From a virus: a stretch of DNA of 39,302 bases. The stretch spans positions 1 through 39,302 of the IMG/VR virus record IMGVR_UViG_3300046450_000316. One strand, given 5' to 3'. The position numbers were made by a program, and so were the translations under genes. The notes under the pieces were generated by a model. That model saw only the letters and a list, made by a program, of their open reading frames with translations, was not told the DNA's origin and searched no databases. Positions 29,816-39,302 of this stretch are shown piece after piece (position 1 is the first letter of the stretch; the number at the start of each line of letters is the position of its first letter).

Positions 29816-32800
29816 TATGGATTCCTTATTATTTTATTAGCTAGATCTTCAACAGAAGGATCGCCTGGAGAATTACTTATAGTTCCTGAACCTGTAGGCG
29901 TTCCAGTACCTGTAGAACCTATAATACCAGCGGTCCATATTTTTAATCTGTCTACAATTCCAGATGGCAGAGGATTATCTTTATCTTCTGTATTGATTAA
30001 TTGTTTAGCGTATTCATTGGCCCATTCAAAAGCTTCTTTATTATTTCCTTTAAATTCTTCAGATTTATCTTTCCAAGCTGTTTCAAAGTTATTTAGTAAA
30101 GCTTCTCTAAGTACTCGTCCTTCTTGCCAGTTTCCTCCTGATGCAGCTATCATTATTTGTGAACTAAACATACTAGAGGTTCTAAATATTGAATCTATAG
30201 TCTCTCTAGCTCTCATACGAGGATTTTGAATTTTGAATTTTTCTGGAGAAAATGAGTTTAATTTGTTATTAAAATATTTAAAATCACTATTTGATATTCT
30301 GGGCGGTGCATCTAAAAATTGTGTATTAATATATTTCTTTCCAGCTTCAATACGCTCTAGCGGTTTAGAGGGATCTGAGGTTAATTTGTCAACATATTCT
30401 CTGTAAAATATTTCAAGTACATCTTGATCAGTTTGCTTAGGAGCCTGATTCATCTTTTGTTTAGCTATTTCTACACGCTCTAATTTTCTTGCAATTACTG
30501 CCGATTTAAATAATAACTCTTGTTTTGGTTCACCAGTAAATTTATCAAATAAATCTGCTCCAAACCCATTAATTCTTTTAACAACATCTGTGGCTTTATC
30601 TTCTGTATATGCGCCTGAAGCTTCTAATTCAGCAAGAGCTTCATTTACTATATTACGATTTAATTCTCTATTTAATACGGATTCATTGTGATACTTAACA
30701 TACTCTGCAGCAGTTGCCTGTTTACTTACACTACCTTGTAATACATTGAGTTCTGCCTGTGCGTTGATAAAAGGTGTCTTCCAATCATTTCCTACTACTA
30801 TAGTTAGAAATTTTGCATCTTGTTCATATTTTTTTAATAAAGTTTCCAAAGAAGTTTTGGATGTTTTAACTATAGCATCTGAAGTAGCTAAAGTATATTC
30901 TGCTTCAGCCTTATTAGCAGGATTCAGTATCTCTAGAATCTCTAGGCTTATTTGAGCCGAAGTATCTACAAGACTTTGCTTTTTAATTAGTTGTTTCTTA
31001 TCTTCTTCATTAGAATAATTTCTAGCTTCTAATCTTCTTTGTATTCCCCTTAAACGGATTAATTCGGCTTCTTGTGTCTCAGTATCAGTAATTGTTTTGG
31101 CGAGAGTAATAGCATCAGTAAGAACTTTAGGAGTCCATATTTCTGCGGATCTAAGACTATCATTAATAGAGCCAGTAATAGCTAGGTCTGATTTTTTTAT
31201 ATTTTCATTTTTTATTACAAGAATTCTGCTTGTAACAGCTTCCATGACTGAACCTTCTTTTCCTAGTATAGATGTATCTGTTTTAGCTGTTTTATACAGG
31301 TTATCTAAATATGAAATATCTGAAGAATTCTTAATAAGTTTGTCATACTCAGCAACATTAATATTTGCTAATCTAGCTTGATCGGCTTTATTAATAGGTA
31401 TACCTTTTAGAATTTTTTGGATTATATCATTCATCTCCTTTGAAAAAAGGACTTTAGCATCTGGATCTTCTATTATTCCATCATCACCCATTACTTCTTC
31501 TTTATACGCTTTTATCTCCGCAACAGTTGTCATTTTTAATGCTGGAAATACGGCATTGACTGCTAGTACCTTTTCTTCTGATTTATACTGCTTAGTATCT
31601 TTAATCTCTTTTCTGATAGTATCTGCCCTTACCTCTCTATGTACTGTTTTTTTATTAGTTACAGAAGCCTGTGCAGCACTATCAAAAGCAGTAGTAATTA
31701 GAGCTAAATGATCAGTTGCATAACGACTTGGCGTTGTCTTTAGTAAGTCTTCATTTGTACTTTCAAAAGTAGATTTAATTGTCCCTAACTCAACTTTAGC
31801 ATCTTTTAAAGTTAGTTCACTTGAAGCTACTCTAGTTTTAATATCTGTTAGTTGGTTTTCTAGTAGTGACTTAGCCAGTTTATACTTAGTATCAAACGCA
31901 GTCCAATTTTTATCGTTTGTTTCTTTGTCTTGGGCAGTACTTTTAGTGTCTATAAGACCATTTAATCTAGCTAGTACTTTGCCTTTATTTTTTTTATCAA
32001 ACCATTTCTCACTATTAACCTTTTCAAGAAGGTCCATATAGTCCTGTTTTGTCCGTGTTCCTTCGGTAGTACCGCTTATTTCTTCATTAAATCTATCAGA
32101 TAATAACTCATCTGCTTTCTCTCCGTCTACTTTTTTTATAGCTGTCCGTTGATCCTCAACTTCTTTAAGTGATGCTTTTTTTTCTTTTGGTAGAAGAGTT
32201 TTATTAGTTTTTATTTCATTTTCTTTAGTTTCTAAACCCTCAAGAGTATTTATAACTTTTATTTCTGGCGTAAGTTTAATGTTCTCGTCTACGCTTTTAC
32301 TTTCCTTTATTTTTTGGTCACTACGATCTGTTTGTTCTTTATATTGTTTGCGTGTTACAGCCCAAGCTGCTATCTGTCTTTCCGTTTTATTTTTCAGGCC
32401 GTTAAAACTAGTAATAGCTACTGGCAATGTAATTTTATTATTAATAAGTTTGGTAGTTATCTCAGTAACCGATGATTGTACGGCTCTCGCTTGGAGATTT
32501 TTACCCTTATCCCATTGTTCCTGATTTAATACATCTATCTGCTCACCTAAGCTTGTGTGATCCTTATTAGTCAGATCTACTGGAAACGTAGCGGTAGAAA
32601 GATTAACATAATTTGTACAAGCTTCTATATCTCCTCCTATACAATTATTACTAGCATCCTGAATTGGCTGCATTGTTCTGCGTAATAAATTATTACTATT
32701 TTTTTTATCCTGTTCAGTCAATGTAGTAGATGTAGAATATTTTTTAAGAGCTTCTCCTCTTTCCCCAATAAGAGTTACTTTCTGTTTTCTTAGCCAAGGA

Positions 32801-34230
32801 TTATCCTCAGTACTTTGTTGAACGGATATTAATTCTTTTCCAAGTCCTCTTAGTGTCGAAACATTCTGAAGTGATATTTCGTAATCTCTTTTTGCCGTAT
32901 TATCATCAGGGACAGGTTTATAGGTTTCGCTATTACTGTTAAGAGCAGCTTCTAACAAACTAATATTCTCTAAAGCTTGTGAGTACTCATCTTCTAAAGT
33001 AGGATGATCAAAATAACCAGCTTGTTGATTTGCATGTAATGTAGTTCTAACAGCATCTATCATTTCTGTAGTTACTGATCCTGGAGAAGATCCGGCTTGA
33101 GCTAAAAGATTGCTAATTTCATTTACATTCTTGAAAGCTACTCCTTCTCCGGCTTCTTTATCTCTTTTTAAATCTAGCTCTGCAGCGGCTGCTTCTTTCT
33201 TAGTCAGATCAAGTTTTTTATCATAAGCTGCTTTGTAGTATGTACTCCATTTAGTACCTACTCCATCTTGAAGATCTGTTAAAGCTAAACCGCTTGAGGT
33301 TTCAAACATGAGCAAGCTATTAAAAATAGGATCGCTACTATTTTTTGCAAGCAAAACTCGCTGAGTATAGTTATCAATTACTTCTTCATGAACTTTATTT
33401 CTGCTGTATAAACCTTCGACACCATTACCTTTGTCTACTCTTCCTCGTATTGTGTCTATTTTTTTAAGAAGTTGTTCAGAGGTTTTAGGAGGGCCAAAAG
33501 TAGAACCCATACTGTGCGGTGGTCCTATTTCTCCACCATTATAATCGGTATTAATATAATGATTTAAAAATTCTCCCTGTAGTTTGTCTATATGAGCTTG
33601 TTGTGTTTCTGCAATATCTTTATTAAAACCAGAACGATCAAAATCCGTACGAGCTAAGGCATCTTTAATTCCTGGAAGGCTGTTTAAATTGTCATTAAAT
33701 CTTTGCTCGTTATATTCAGCAGCTTGGTGAGATAGAAAACCAGTAAGGTCATTTCTGAGAGGGTCATTAGGCTTTAAGTTTTCAAATTGCTGATACCATT
33801 TTTCTACTAAATCTGATGAAGAAGCTGCAATAGAAGCATTTTCTTCCTTTATTTTGCTTTCAGAAAACAGGGTATTGTATTCTTTCCTAAGACCTATATT
33901 TGCGTACTCTAAGTTTTCTGATGAAGAAGCTGCAGGAGAAAAATTCGGATCATACTCAGGAAGTTTTGATCCTCCTTTAGCGTTAAATAATCTTAAAGCA
34001 TTAGCCTTCTCTTCAATAGCTTCTTTTGATAATTTACTTTTTTGAGCATCTAGTTGAGCCTTTCTTTCTGCATCCTCTTGCTTTTTGTCTAATATAGCAT
34101 TCTTACTATAACCTTGTGCAAAGTTTGCTAGTTCAGAAGCTATATGTTCTTGTGTACTTCCATCATCACTTCCAACAGAACCTTTAAAGGAAGATTGAAA
34201 GTTTCCAAATGCATTACTAAGTTCGCTCAT
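29815..34230 (-). CDS. Internal virion (DNA ejection) protein, T7 gp15-like
   Basis: A 1471-residue, mostly helical, Lys/Glu/Ser-rich protein lying between the gp14- and gp16-like genes. T7 gp15 is only 747 residues, so this is about twice as long, and the added length has coiled-coil character (ELDLKRDKEAGEG, KKEKASLKEVEDQRTAIKKV). The last 45 residues are Gly/Thr-rich (GSTGTGTPTGSGTISNSPG). It is thought to be part of the ejection tube in the periplasm. Identification is by position and composition, as these proteins diverge quickly. Confidence 0.75.
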   Translation of the reverse strand: MSELSNAFGNFQSSFKGSVGSDDGSTQEHIASELANFAQGYSKNAILDKKQEDAERKAQLDAQKSKLSKEAIEEKANALRLFNAKGGSKLPEYDPNFSPAASSSENLEYANIGLRKEYNTLFSESKIKEENASIAASSSDLVEKWYQQFENLKPNDPLRNDLTGFLSHQAAEYNEQRFNDNLNSLPGIKDALARTDFDRSGFNKDIAETQQAHIDKLQGEFLNHYINTDYNGGEIGPPHSMGSTFGPPKTSEQLLKKIDTIRGRVDKGNGVEGLYSRNKVHEEVIDNYTQRVLLAKNSSDPIFNSLLMFETSSGLALTDLQDGVGTKWSTYYKAAYDKKLDLTKKEAAAAELDLKRDKEAGEGVAFKNVNEISNLLAQAGSSPGSVTTEMIDAVRTTLHANQQAGYFDHPTLEDEYSQALENISLLEAALNSNSETYKPVPDDNTAKRDYEISLQNVSTLRGLGKELISVQQSTEDNPWLRKQKVTLIGERGEALKKYSTSTTLTEQDKKNSNNLLRRTMQPIQDASNNCIGGDIEACTNYVNLSTATFPVDLTNKDHTSLGEQIDVLNQEQWDKGKNLQARAVQSSVTEITTKLINNKITLPVAITSFNGLKNKTERQIAAWAVTRKQYKEQTDRSDQKIKESKSVDENIKLTPEIKVINTLEGLETKENEIKTNKTLLPKEKKASLKEVEDQRTAIKKVDGEKADELLSDRFNEEISGTTEGTRTKQDYMDLLEKVNSEKWFDKKNKGKVLARLNGLIDTKSTAQDKETNDKNWTAFDTKYKLAKSLLENQLTDIKTRVASSELTLKDAKVELGTIKSTFESTNEDLLKTTPSRYATDHLALITTAFDSAAQASVTNKKTVHREVRADTIRKEIKDTKQYKSEEKVLAVNAVFPALKMTTVAEIKAYKEEVMGDDGIIEDPDAKVLFSKEMNDIIQKILKGIPINKADQARLANINVAEYDKLIKNSSDISYLDNLYKTAKTDTSILGKEGSVMEAVTSRILVIKNENIKKSDLAITGSINDSLRSAEIWTPKVLTDAITLAKTITDTETQEAELIRLRGIQRRLEARNYSNEEDKKQLIKKQSLVDTSAQISLEILEILNPANKAEAEYTLATSDAIVKTSKTSLETLLKKYEQDAKFLTIVVGNDWKTPFINAQAELNVLQGSVSKQATAAEYVKYHNESVLNRELNRNIVNEALAELEASGAYTEDKATDVVKRINGFGADLFDKFTGEPKQELLFKSAVIARKLERVEIAKQKMNQAPKQTDQDVLEIFYREYVDKLTSDPSKPLERIEAGKKYINTQFLDAPPRISNSDFKYFNNKLNSFSPEKFKIQNPRMRARETIDSIFRTSSMFSSQIMIAASGGNWQEGRVLREALLNNFETAWKDKSEEFKGNNKEAFEWANEYAKQLINTEDKDNPLPSGIVDRLKIWTAGIIGSTGTGTPTGSGTISNSPGDPSVEDLANKIIRNP

Positions 34231-34236
34231 GATCCA

Positions 34237-34785
34237 TTAACTCCAGTTTCCAGCTTGTTTATCCGCAGCTTGTCCTTTGTAATAGGCTGCTCCTACACCT
34301 AAAGCTGTTCCTATTACGGATGGTCCCTTCTTAGAATAAATTCCAGCAATTTGTGATTGAGCATCTAACCATGCCATATCCATCTGTTGTTGTAGATTTC
34401 TATCTCTCATTGCTAATTCAGTTTTCTTTTGGTCTAGTTGTGCAAGGAATTTAGATTCTTTATTTAGTACATCACCTTCAAGGTTTCTACTTAAAGCGTT
34501 GGTACTTTGGCCTTGTGGAACTCCTGAAGCTTTCAGAGAAGATGCAATCCTTAATTCGTTAAGTCTAGCTTCAACTCCTGCTTCCGCACTTGCATCTGAA
34601 ATCTCTATTCTAGCTATGTTGCTGTCTGCAACTCCTTGTCTCGCATTGCTATACTGAGCTTTTAGTCCCTTTTCTATAGCTAGTTTCTGTGCATACGCTC
34701 GTCTGTTGTGTAAGGCTGCTGCTGAAACTCCAGCCTGATACTCCATCAGTTTGCTGCCGATCATTAATGCTGTAACTGGACCCAT
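34237..34785 (-). CDS. Internal virion protein, T7 gp14-like
   Basis: A 182-residue Ala/Gln-rich helical protein (T7 gp14: 196). After MGPVTALMIGSKLMEYQAGVS follow long amphipathic helices and, near the end, a small hydrophobic Gly/Ala stretch (VIGTALGVGAAYY). In T7 gp14 goes into the outer membrane during ejection. Its place directly before the gp15-like gene and its length agree. Confidence 0.8.
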   Translation of the reverse strand: MGPVTALMIGSKLMEYQAGVSAAALHNRRAYAQKLAIEKGLKAQYSNARQGVADSNIARIEISDASAEAGVEARLNELRIASSLKASGVPQGQSTNALSRNLEGDVLNKESKFLAQLDQKKTELAMRDRNLQQQMDMAWLDAQSQIAGIYSKKGPSVIGTALGVGAAYYKGQAADKQAGNWS

Positions 34786-34798
34786 ATATATATTTTCC

Positions 34799-35275
34799 TT
34801 AGTCGTTATATTTTACAAATTTAATAAACGGTATCTTTGAATAACCGTAATCTGGGATAGTTTCTGGAAAGTAAAAACCTAAATGCTCTAACCAATTTAT
34901 AGATTCTGTGTTTCTGGCATCTACATAGTTTTCTAAACAATGGTAAATATCATTCATCTCTTCTATCCATGACGTAGAACACCTCATAAAAGCTCTCAGG
35001 TTCTCTCTCTTCCAATCTTTTAAGTAATGGGTACTAAGCATCCACGGAGATCCTGAGCCGTCTAGAGAGACTCCTATGCCTCCTATGGACAAAAGCTGAT
35101 CTCCATCAAAATAACATACTATTCTATCGCTTGTAGTAATAGAAGAAAGAACAGCAGTTTTAGGAGACAATCCATTAGAAGCAAAAACTTCATCTATGTC
35201 TGCTTGACACATGTCATCTGCTAAAAGATCTATATAAGAAGTCTCAAAAGGCTTTGTATAGTTTTTATAAAACAT
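34799..35275 (-). CDS. gp13-like protein with acetyltransferase-type fold
   Basis: A 158-residue protein at the T7 gp13 place, after tail tubular protein B. The pattern IVCYFDGDQLLSIGGIGV followed by SPWMLST and later NTESINWLEHLGF resembles GNAT-type acetyltransferases, with the final W-L-x-x-L-G-F motif. T7 gp13 family proteins show the same resemblance and are needed for virion assembly. Whether it has enzyme activity is unknown; no clear acetyl-CoA loop (Q/RxxGxG/A) is seen. Confidence 0.75.
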   Translation of the reverse strand: MFYKNYTKPFETSYIDLLADDMCQADIDEVFASNGLSPKTAVLSSITTSDRIVCYFDGDQLLSIGGIGVSLDGSGSPWMLSTHYLKDWKRENLRAFMRCSTSWIEEMNDIYHCLENYVDARNTESINWLEHLGFYFPETIPDYGYSKIPFIKFVKYND

Positions 35276-35282
35276 AACTCCT

Positions 35283-37991
35283 TTAAACTCTCTGAGATCT
35301 TAGGTGAAGAAATCCTTCCCATTCTGCAGATTGAAAGGAACATGGAAGGTACTCATCGTTTTCTATAACTATATTACAGTTAGATGCTTTGGACATTACA
35401 CCACCTTTAAAGGTTCCTGAGAGTAGCTTGTACTCTCCGAAAGACGATGTATTAGTTATCATACCACTGAATATCTTTTCGTAGTTTGTACGAGGAGTGA
35501 TAGTCTCTGTAGTGTTATTACCAGCGTTAATTTTTATAGTTCCCGGATCTACGTTAATCTTTAAGTTGAAGAAACCAGTTCTATTGTAGAGTAGATTAAT
35601 GTTTCTGATCTGTAGCTTTGCTGTCTGTACAGGAAGCTCATTCTCTTTGTGTATAAACCTTGAGAACTCATATTCAAAGGTATAAGGGATTCCTGCGTAT
35701 ACTACTGAGTCTACACCTGCAGTGTTTTGAGCTACTCTAAGGTATGCATTAACATCTGCTTCAGCAATCTTTCTGGCTTGCTCAGTAACGTAAACCATGT
35801 TTGAAGGTTTATCATCAAAGTATGGAAGATTAGAAGCTGATAATGTAAAGTTCGATGCATAAGTTAATTTTACTCTCCTATCCAAAAGTACTGCAGTATC
35901 ATCTTCCATTACTGCTTCTGCAGAATCTAAACTAAGGTTGATGTCTTCTAAATATAGACCGTCAGATCTCTTCACAAGAAGCTTCAGAGTTGATCCTAAG
36001 AATGCACAGTTTAATATGTCTCCATCAAATGTCCAATGACTCCAAGAGTTTTGAAGTTTATCCGGACCTTCCCAAAAGTTTTTATAAACATATATTCTCT
36101 TTAGATCATCTGCACTCAGGACTGCTAACATCTGCTCATTAGAACTCACAACCATCTTAGTAATATTACCTTTTATATACTGTGGTACATGTGAAGTTAT
36201 ATCAGTTGCATCATTAGAGTCTGCAGTTCCCATGTCTACAAAGTATTCACGGACTCCTGAGTACTCTCCTCGTTCAAAAGGAAAGTAAACAAACTTACCA
36301 GAAGAAACTGGAGGTGCTTTAGAAGTACTTTCAAACTGAGTTACTACGTTTACGGAAACAGTTGCAGGAGTAAAACCTTCACCTTCACTATTTAAACTAA
36401 ATTGTTGAAAGTCTGAAAAGAGTAGTAAACCTTGGTTAAAGGCTGCTGCGTGTGTAAGGATTGAAACTTCGTTATTAGATACTGAGATGTCTATTGGGTT
36501 ACCGTCAAGGGCAGTCATCACAGAAATAGGAAAGAAGTTATAATAGTTTCCAGCTTCAGAAAAGATTATGTTCTCATCACTTAGAATTCCAAAACGATTC
36601 TTATGAAAAAGAATGTCATTTATTTTACCGCCTGTAAAAGTTGGAAAGGGATTTGAAGTATCATCTCCTGCTTTCCGGCTAGACCATCCAAATCTAGCTG
36701 GCGCACCATTAGCCACTGGAAGTTCTTTTACTGGTTCATATAGAAAATATTTATTGGGAGTACTTTGAGTATCATACAGTCTTATTAATCTGTGAGGCAT
36801 TGTAGTAACATCAAAACCTGTTTTTATATTTGGAGCTAAGGTCTCTTTCCAGACACCTACACCATCATCACTTTCTTCATACTTTACATAGAAGTCATCT
36901 TGGCTTCCTCCAGCATTTCCTACTACTTTTACTATAAAACCTACAGGAACATTTTTTCCCGGAAGATCTTTAAATGATAGGACTTCAGATCTTATTCCTA
37001 CTAAAGCTAGTCCAGCTTTTGAGTCTTGGACTTCTATTGAAAAATCTGATTTACATTTAATTTTAATGACACTTCCAGAAGCATCTCTACTAAGAGAAAA
37101 ATTATTATCTAATTGATCTAGACCATCTATATATTCTGAGTTTCCAGTTTCTCCGTCTTCATTTCTACCACCCAAAATTAGCCAACCTCCGAAACCTTCT
37201 ATAGGCTCTGTAGAAGTAAAATGATCCCATCCATGTGTAGCAGCAGTTCCCGGAGTTCCTTCTAATAAATACTTAGAAATAAGAGAAGTAGATATATGTT
37301 GTTGATTTACTGCAACTGTAGAAGCAGGAGTCTGAAAACCCACCTTTTTAGTAACTCCAGCCCTTACTATTGTGACTACATACTTACTAGAGTAATCTCC
37401 TGCCTTTACATATATTAAACCTTCGTGTGTGTAATCTCCTGCAATTTGTGCTGATCCTAGTGAAGAGGTGGCAGATGTAGTTCCTTCTCCTGATACTGTT
37501 CCTGCTTCTAATACAGTTTTAGTCTTATTAATAAGAAACGTAGTATCTGCTACAGTAGTAGCTACTATATTATCATTAACTCCTCCTGCGTTTGTTAATG
37601 TATCAAGGTATACTAAGTCAGCGGTTTCAACAGCATGTAACGCTGCTGAGGCGTTTGCCACAGGTTCAGTTTTTACAGGTACAGAAACTCCTTCCTGATC
37701 GTATATAGTTATAGTCTTTGCTCTTACACTACTATCTGTTCCACTTGCTCTCGTAAGAACCATTGTATACTCTTCGTTTCTATCTCTCCGAATCGTATGA
37801 ACAAATGTATCGTCTACTAAGGTTGATGTAATCTTCTGATTATGTTCAGTTCCCGGACGTTTCTCTAAACCTCTCGCAACTGTGCTAAAGCCATTTATCT
37901 GTCTTTCACTTTGCGAGGACAATCTAATCTCAGGAGGTTGCTGAGAAATCCCATTTATTAAGTTGGGAATAGAAGAAGAGACTAAAGGCAT
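35283..37991 (-). CDS. Tail tubular protein B, T7 gp12 type (nozzle)
   Basis: A 902-residue protein (T7 gp12: 794) that would form the tail nozzle. The N-terminus SSIPNLINGISQQPPEIRLSSQ and GFSTVARGLEKRPGTEH is characteristic, as are FGILSDENIIFSEAGNYYNFFP, QLLLFSDFQQF-like GLLLFSDFQQFSL, and the C-terminal SAEWEGFLHLRSQRV. It begins one base after the tail tubular A stop and is followed by the gp13-like gene after seven bases. Confidence 0.95.
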   Translation of the reverse strand: MPLVSSSIPNLINGISQQPPEIRLSSQSERQINGFSTVARGLEKRPGTEHNQKITSTLVDDTFVHTIRRDRNEEYTMVLTRASGTDSSVRAKTITIYDQEGVSVPVKTEPVANASAALHAVETADLVYLDTLTNAGGVNDNIVATTVADTTFLINKTKTVLEAGTVSGEGTTSATSSLGSAQIAGDYTHEGLIYVKAGDYSSKYVVTIVRAGVTKKVGFQTPASTVAVNQQHISTSLISKYLLEGTPGTAATHGWDHFTSTEPIEGFGGWLILGGRNEDGETGNSEYIDGLDQLDNNFSLSRDASGSVIKIKCKSDFSIEVQDSKAGLALVGIRSEVLSFKDLPGKNVPVGFIVKVVGNAGGSQDDFYVKYEESDDGVGVWKETLAPNIKTGFDVTTMPHRLIRLYDTQSTPNKYFLYEPVKELPVANGAPARFGWSSRKAGDDTSNPFPTFTGGKINDILFHKNRFGILSDENIIFSEAGNYYNFFPISVMTALDGNPIDISVSNNEVSILTHAAAFNQGLLLFSDFQQFSLNSEGEGFTPATVSVNVVTQFESTSKAPPVSSGKFVYFPFERGEYSGVREYFVDMGTADSNDATDITSHVPQYIKGNITKMVVSSNEQMLAVLSADDLKRIYVYKNFWEGPDKLQNSWSHWTFDGDILNCAFLGSTLKLLVKRSDGLYLEDINLSLDSAEAVMEDDTAVLLDRRVKLTYASNFTLSASNLPYFDDKPSNMVYVTEQARKIAEADVNAYLRVAQNTAGVDSVVYAGIPYTFEYEFSRFIHKENELPVQTAKLQIRNINLLYNRTGFFNLKINVDPGTIKINAGNNTTETITPRTNYEKIFSGMITNTSSFGEYKLLSGTFKGGVMSKASNCNIVIENDEYLPCSFQSAEWEGFLHLRSQRV

Positions 37992-37992
37992 A

Positions 37993-38622
37993 TTAGGAAT
38001 ATAAGATTCTTTGAGATTTTAAGAAGGAAGTAGATGCAGTAACACTGCGATCTAATGCACGAAAAGTATCATAGTTGTCAAAGACATTATAGTCTGCTTG
38101 TTGAGATTCGGATTCTCGTAACGCATACAGAGCTATCTGTTCGTCTTTAAATTGTAATTGTGTCATTTCACCTGAACCCAAAATATTTTCTTGAAATTTT
38201 CTTCCTGCTCTAAGAGTAATATATCGTCTTGCTATTTCAGGAAGCTCTTCAAACTCAAGAAGAACGATCATGTCTACTTCAACTGAACTGGTAAACTCAA
38301 AAGTGTTTTTAGTACGGTCATAAAGCTTCTGATTCCTCATAACAATATCAGAATCATAGTCTCTTTTTAAAGATGTTGTGTCTATATAAAGGCAATTGGA
38401 AGGTACAGTAATGTGGCTATCTTGGTTTATGCTTAGTGTGTACCTTAAATCAGTATTAAATGCCCATCCTGCGGATTGAACTTCTCTGGAAATGGTATCA
38501 AGGGTAACAGCAGCTATCTCAGCTTCTTGAAGTCCAGAGTTCATTGTGTTTACTGGAGCTTCTCCAACACCAAAAAGCATTGAATTAATAGCATCTAATT
38601 TAGATGTTAGTGATATAGCCAT
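37993..38622 (-). CDS. Tail tubular protein A, T7 gp11 type (adaptor)
   Basis: A 209-residue protein (T7 gp11: 196) that would form the ring between portal and nozzle. LTSKLDAINSMLFGVGEAPVN at the N-terminus and ELPEIARRYITLRAGRKFQENILGS in the C-terminal half are typical. ATTTGGAGGATT-type SD is not seen directly, but GGAGG stands upstream within 10-15 bases of ATG 38622. It follows the terminator downstream of the capsid gene. Confidence 0.93.
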   Translation of the reverse strand: MAISLTSKLDAINSMLFGVGEAPVNTMNSGLQEAEIAAVTLDTISREVQSAGWAFNTDLRYTLSINQDSHITVPSNCLYIDTTSLKRDYDSDIVMRNQKLYDRTKNTFEFTSSVEVDMIVLLEFEELPEIARRYITLRAGRKFQENILGSGEMTQLQFKDEQIALYALRESESQQADYNVFDNYDTFRALDRSVTASTSFLKSQRILYS

Positions 38623-38651
38623 GTTTATTATTTGGAGGATTGTAAAAGGAT

Positions 38652-38688
38652 GTAGAGGAGCTATGGAGAACTCTTATAACTCCTCTAC
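38652..38688 (-). terminator. Terminator after the capsid gene
   Basis: GTAGAGGAG (38688-38680 on the minus strand) pairs perfectly with CTCCTCTAC (38660-38652), the stem can be extended by TTAT/ATAG to 13 pairs, and the sequence continues ATCCTTTT. Position directly after the capsid gene matches the T-phi terminator of T7, which reduces transcription of tail genes relative to capsid. Confidence 0.8.
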
Positions 38689-38736
38689 GAAAAATGGGAT
38701 ATGGAAAGAGGAATAACCATACCCCACACAAAATTA

Positions 38737-39302
38737 CTACGAGTTGTGCGATGCTGACAACGCTACTGCCATTGCTGGACGTAGTACGTTGTGACCCATT
38801 GCATATTTCGCAACTAATAGAGTACCTTGACGTTGGATCTGATACTCAGACTCAACAGAAAGATCCATTAGTTTAACTGTTGCTACGGCATCTTTCGCCA
38901 TGATTATAGCACGAACCTTGTTTGCTTCCGCTTGAAGGTTCACAGAAGCTGTTCCATCAAGACCACCAACTGCACCAGTATTACTACCATCATTAACCAC
39001 ACCACTGTAAGTAGCTGGAAGGTTATAATGGGCTGCTCTGTTAGATTCACCTGAACCTAAAGGAGCTACTCCTGTAGTAAGTCCTGGATTTGCTGTAGTG
39101 AACAGACTTCCTGTCCATGCAGCTCCAGTATCAGAACCCAAGTGTGGAGTTCTAACAAGTGGAATACCTGCAATTGTAGGCATATCCAGATCTTTCACTG
39201 ATCCACTTCCTCCAACATCTCTATTAAACATAAAGAGTTGTGCAGCGGTTTCAGAGTTAGTTCCGGCTTTGAACATGTGGTAGTACAAGTCAGAATTTAT
39301 GA
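38737..39302 (-). CDS. Major capsid protein, T7 gp10 type (C-terminal part)
   Basis: The frame is open to the right window edge, so only about the last 188 residues are seen. HMFKAGTNSETAAQLFMFNRD, LDMPTIAGIPLVRTPHLG, and near the end MDLSVESEYQIQRQGTLLVAKYAMGHNVLRPAMAVAL match the C-terminal half of T7-like capsid proteins (HK97 fold). The TTG at 39288 is internal: the codons before it continue without a stop. A strong terminator follows. Confidence 0.92.
   Translation of the reverse strand, partial: INSDLYYHMFKAGTNSETAAQLFMFNRDVGGSGSVKDLDMPTIAGIPLVRTPHLGSDTGAAWTGSLFTTANPGLTTGVAPLGSGESNRAAHYNLPATYSGVVNDGSNTGAVGGLDGTASVNLQAEANKVRAIIMAKDAVATVKLMDLSVESEYQIQRQGTLLVAKYAMGHNVLRPAMAVALSASHNS

Overview
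The window is most of the genome of a T7-type podovirus (Autographiviridae-like). It carries a single-subunit T7-family RNA polymerase, a gp2.5-type ssDNA-binding protein, endonuclease I, a gp3.5-type amidase homologue, a gp4-type primase-helicase, a family A DNA polymerase, a gp6-type exonuclease, the C-terminal half of the major capsid protein, tail tubular proteins A and B, gp13/14/15/16-like internal virion proteins, a T7-type tail-fibre N-terminus, and both terminase subunits. All genes I accept lie on the minus strand, so the order should be read from high to low coordinates. The DNA is AT-rich, and the small structural proteins look like those of marine podophages. An alphaproteobacterial marine host is a reasonable guess, but the sequence does not prove it.

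Layout in transcription order: capsid (open at the right edge) and its terminator; tail tube; ejection proteins; a large tail-fibre/adhesin cluster (25.1-19.3 kb); a lysis region with several small membrane proteins and an M15 peptidase (19.3-17.7 kb); TerS, an ADP-ribosyltransferase-like protein and TerL (17.1-13.9 kb); an early region with a host-type promoter (13.9-8.8 kb); RNA polymerase; replication genes down to the left edge. TerL is directly followed by the early genes, so the sequence runs across the physical genome ends (concatemeric or circularised assembly). Portal and scaffold are not present here and should lie outside the window.

The most unusual part is 8.8-13.9 kb. A good sigma70-like promoter is followed by a boxA-like antitermination element. 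Then come three small genes, each enclosed by its own 23-27 bp inverted repeat, with a second boxA copy between the first and second gene. This is the architecture of a bacterial rRNA operon (leader boxA, processing stem around 16S, spacer boxA, processing stem around 23S), but built around protein genes. Two structured gene-free cassettes, a ~365 nt highly structured gene-free segment (10385-10750) and a tRNA-Tyr follow.

Three copies of a 19-base phage promoter (consensus TAATNAACNNCCCTTATAG, T3/T7-like) were found. One is upstream of ssb, one is upstream of terL, and one points backwards (plus strand, 11514-11532) into the early genes, with an intrinsic terminator for that direction at 13.8 kb. 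Other notable points are an amidase homologue that has lost its zinc and catalytic residues, a DNA polymerase lacking the thioredoxin-binding insertion, a conserved internal start in the primase-helicase, and a tail fibre with about 18 tandem 12-residue repeats.
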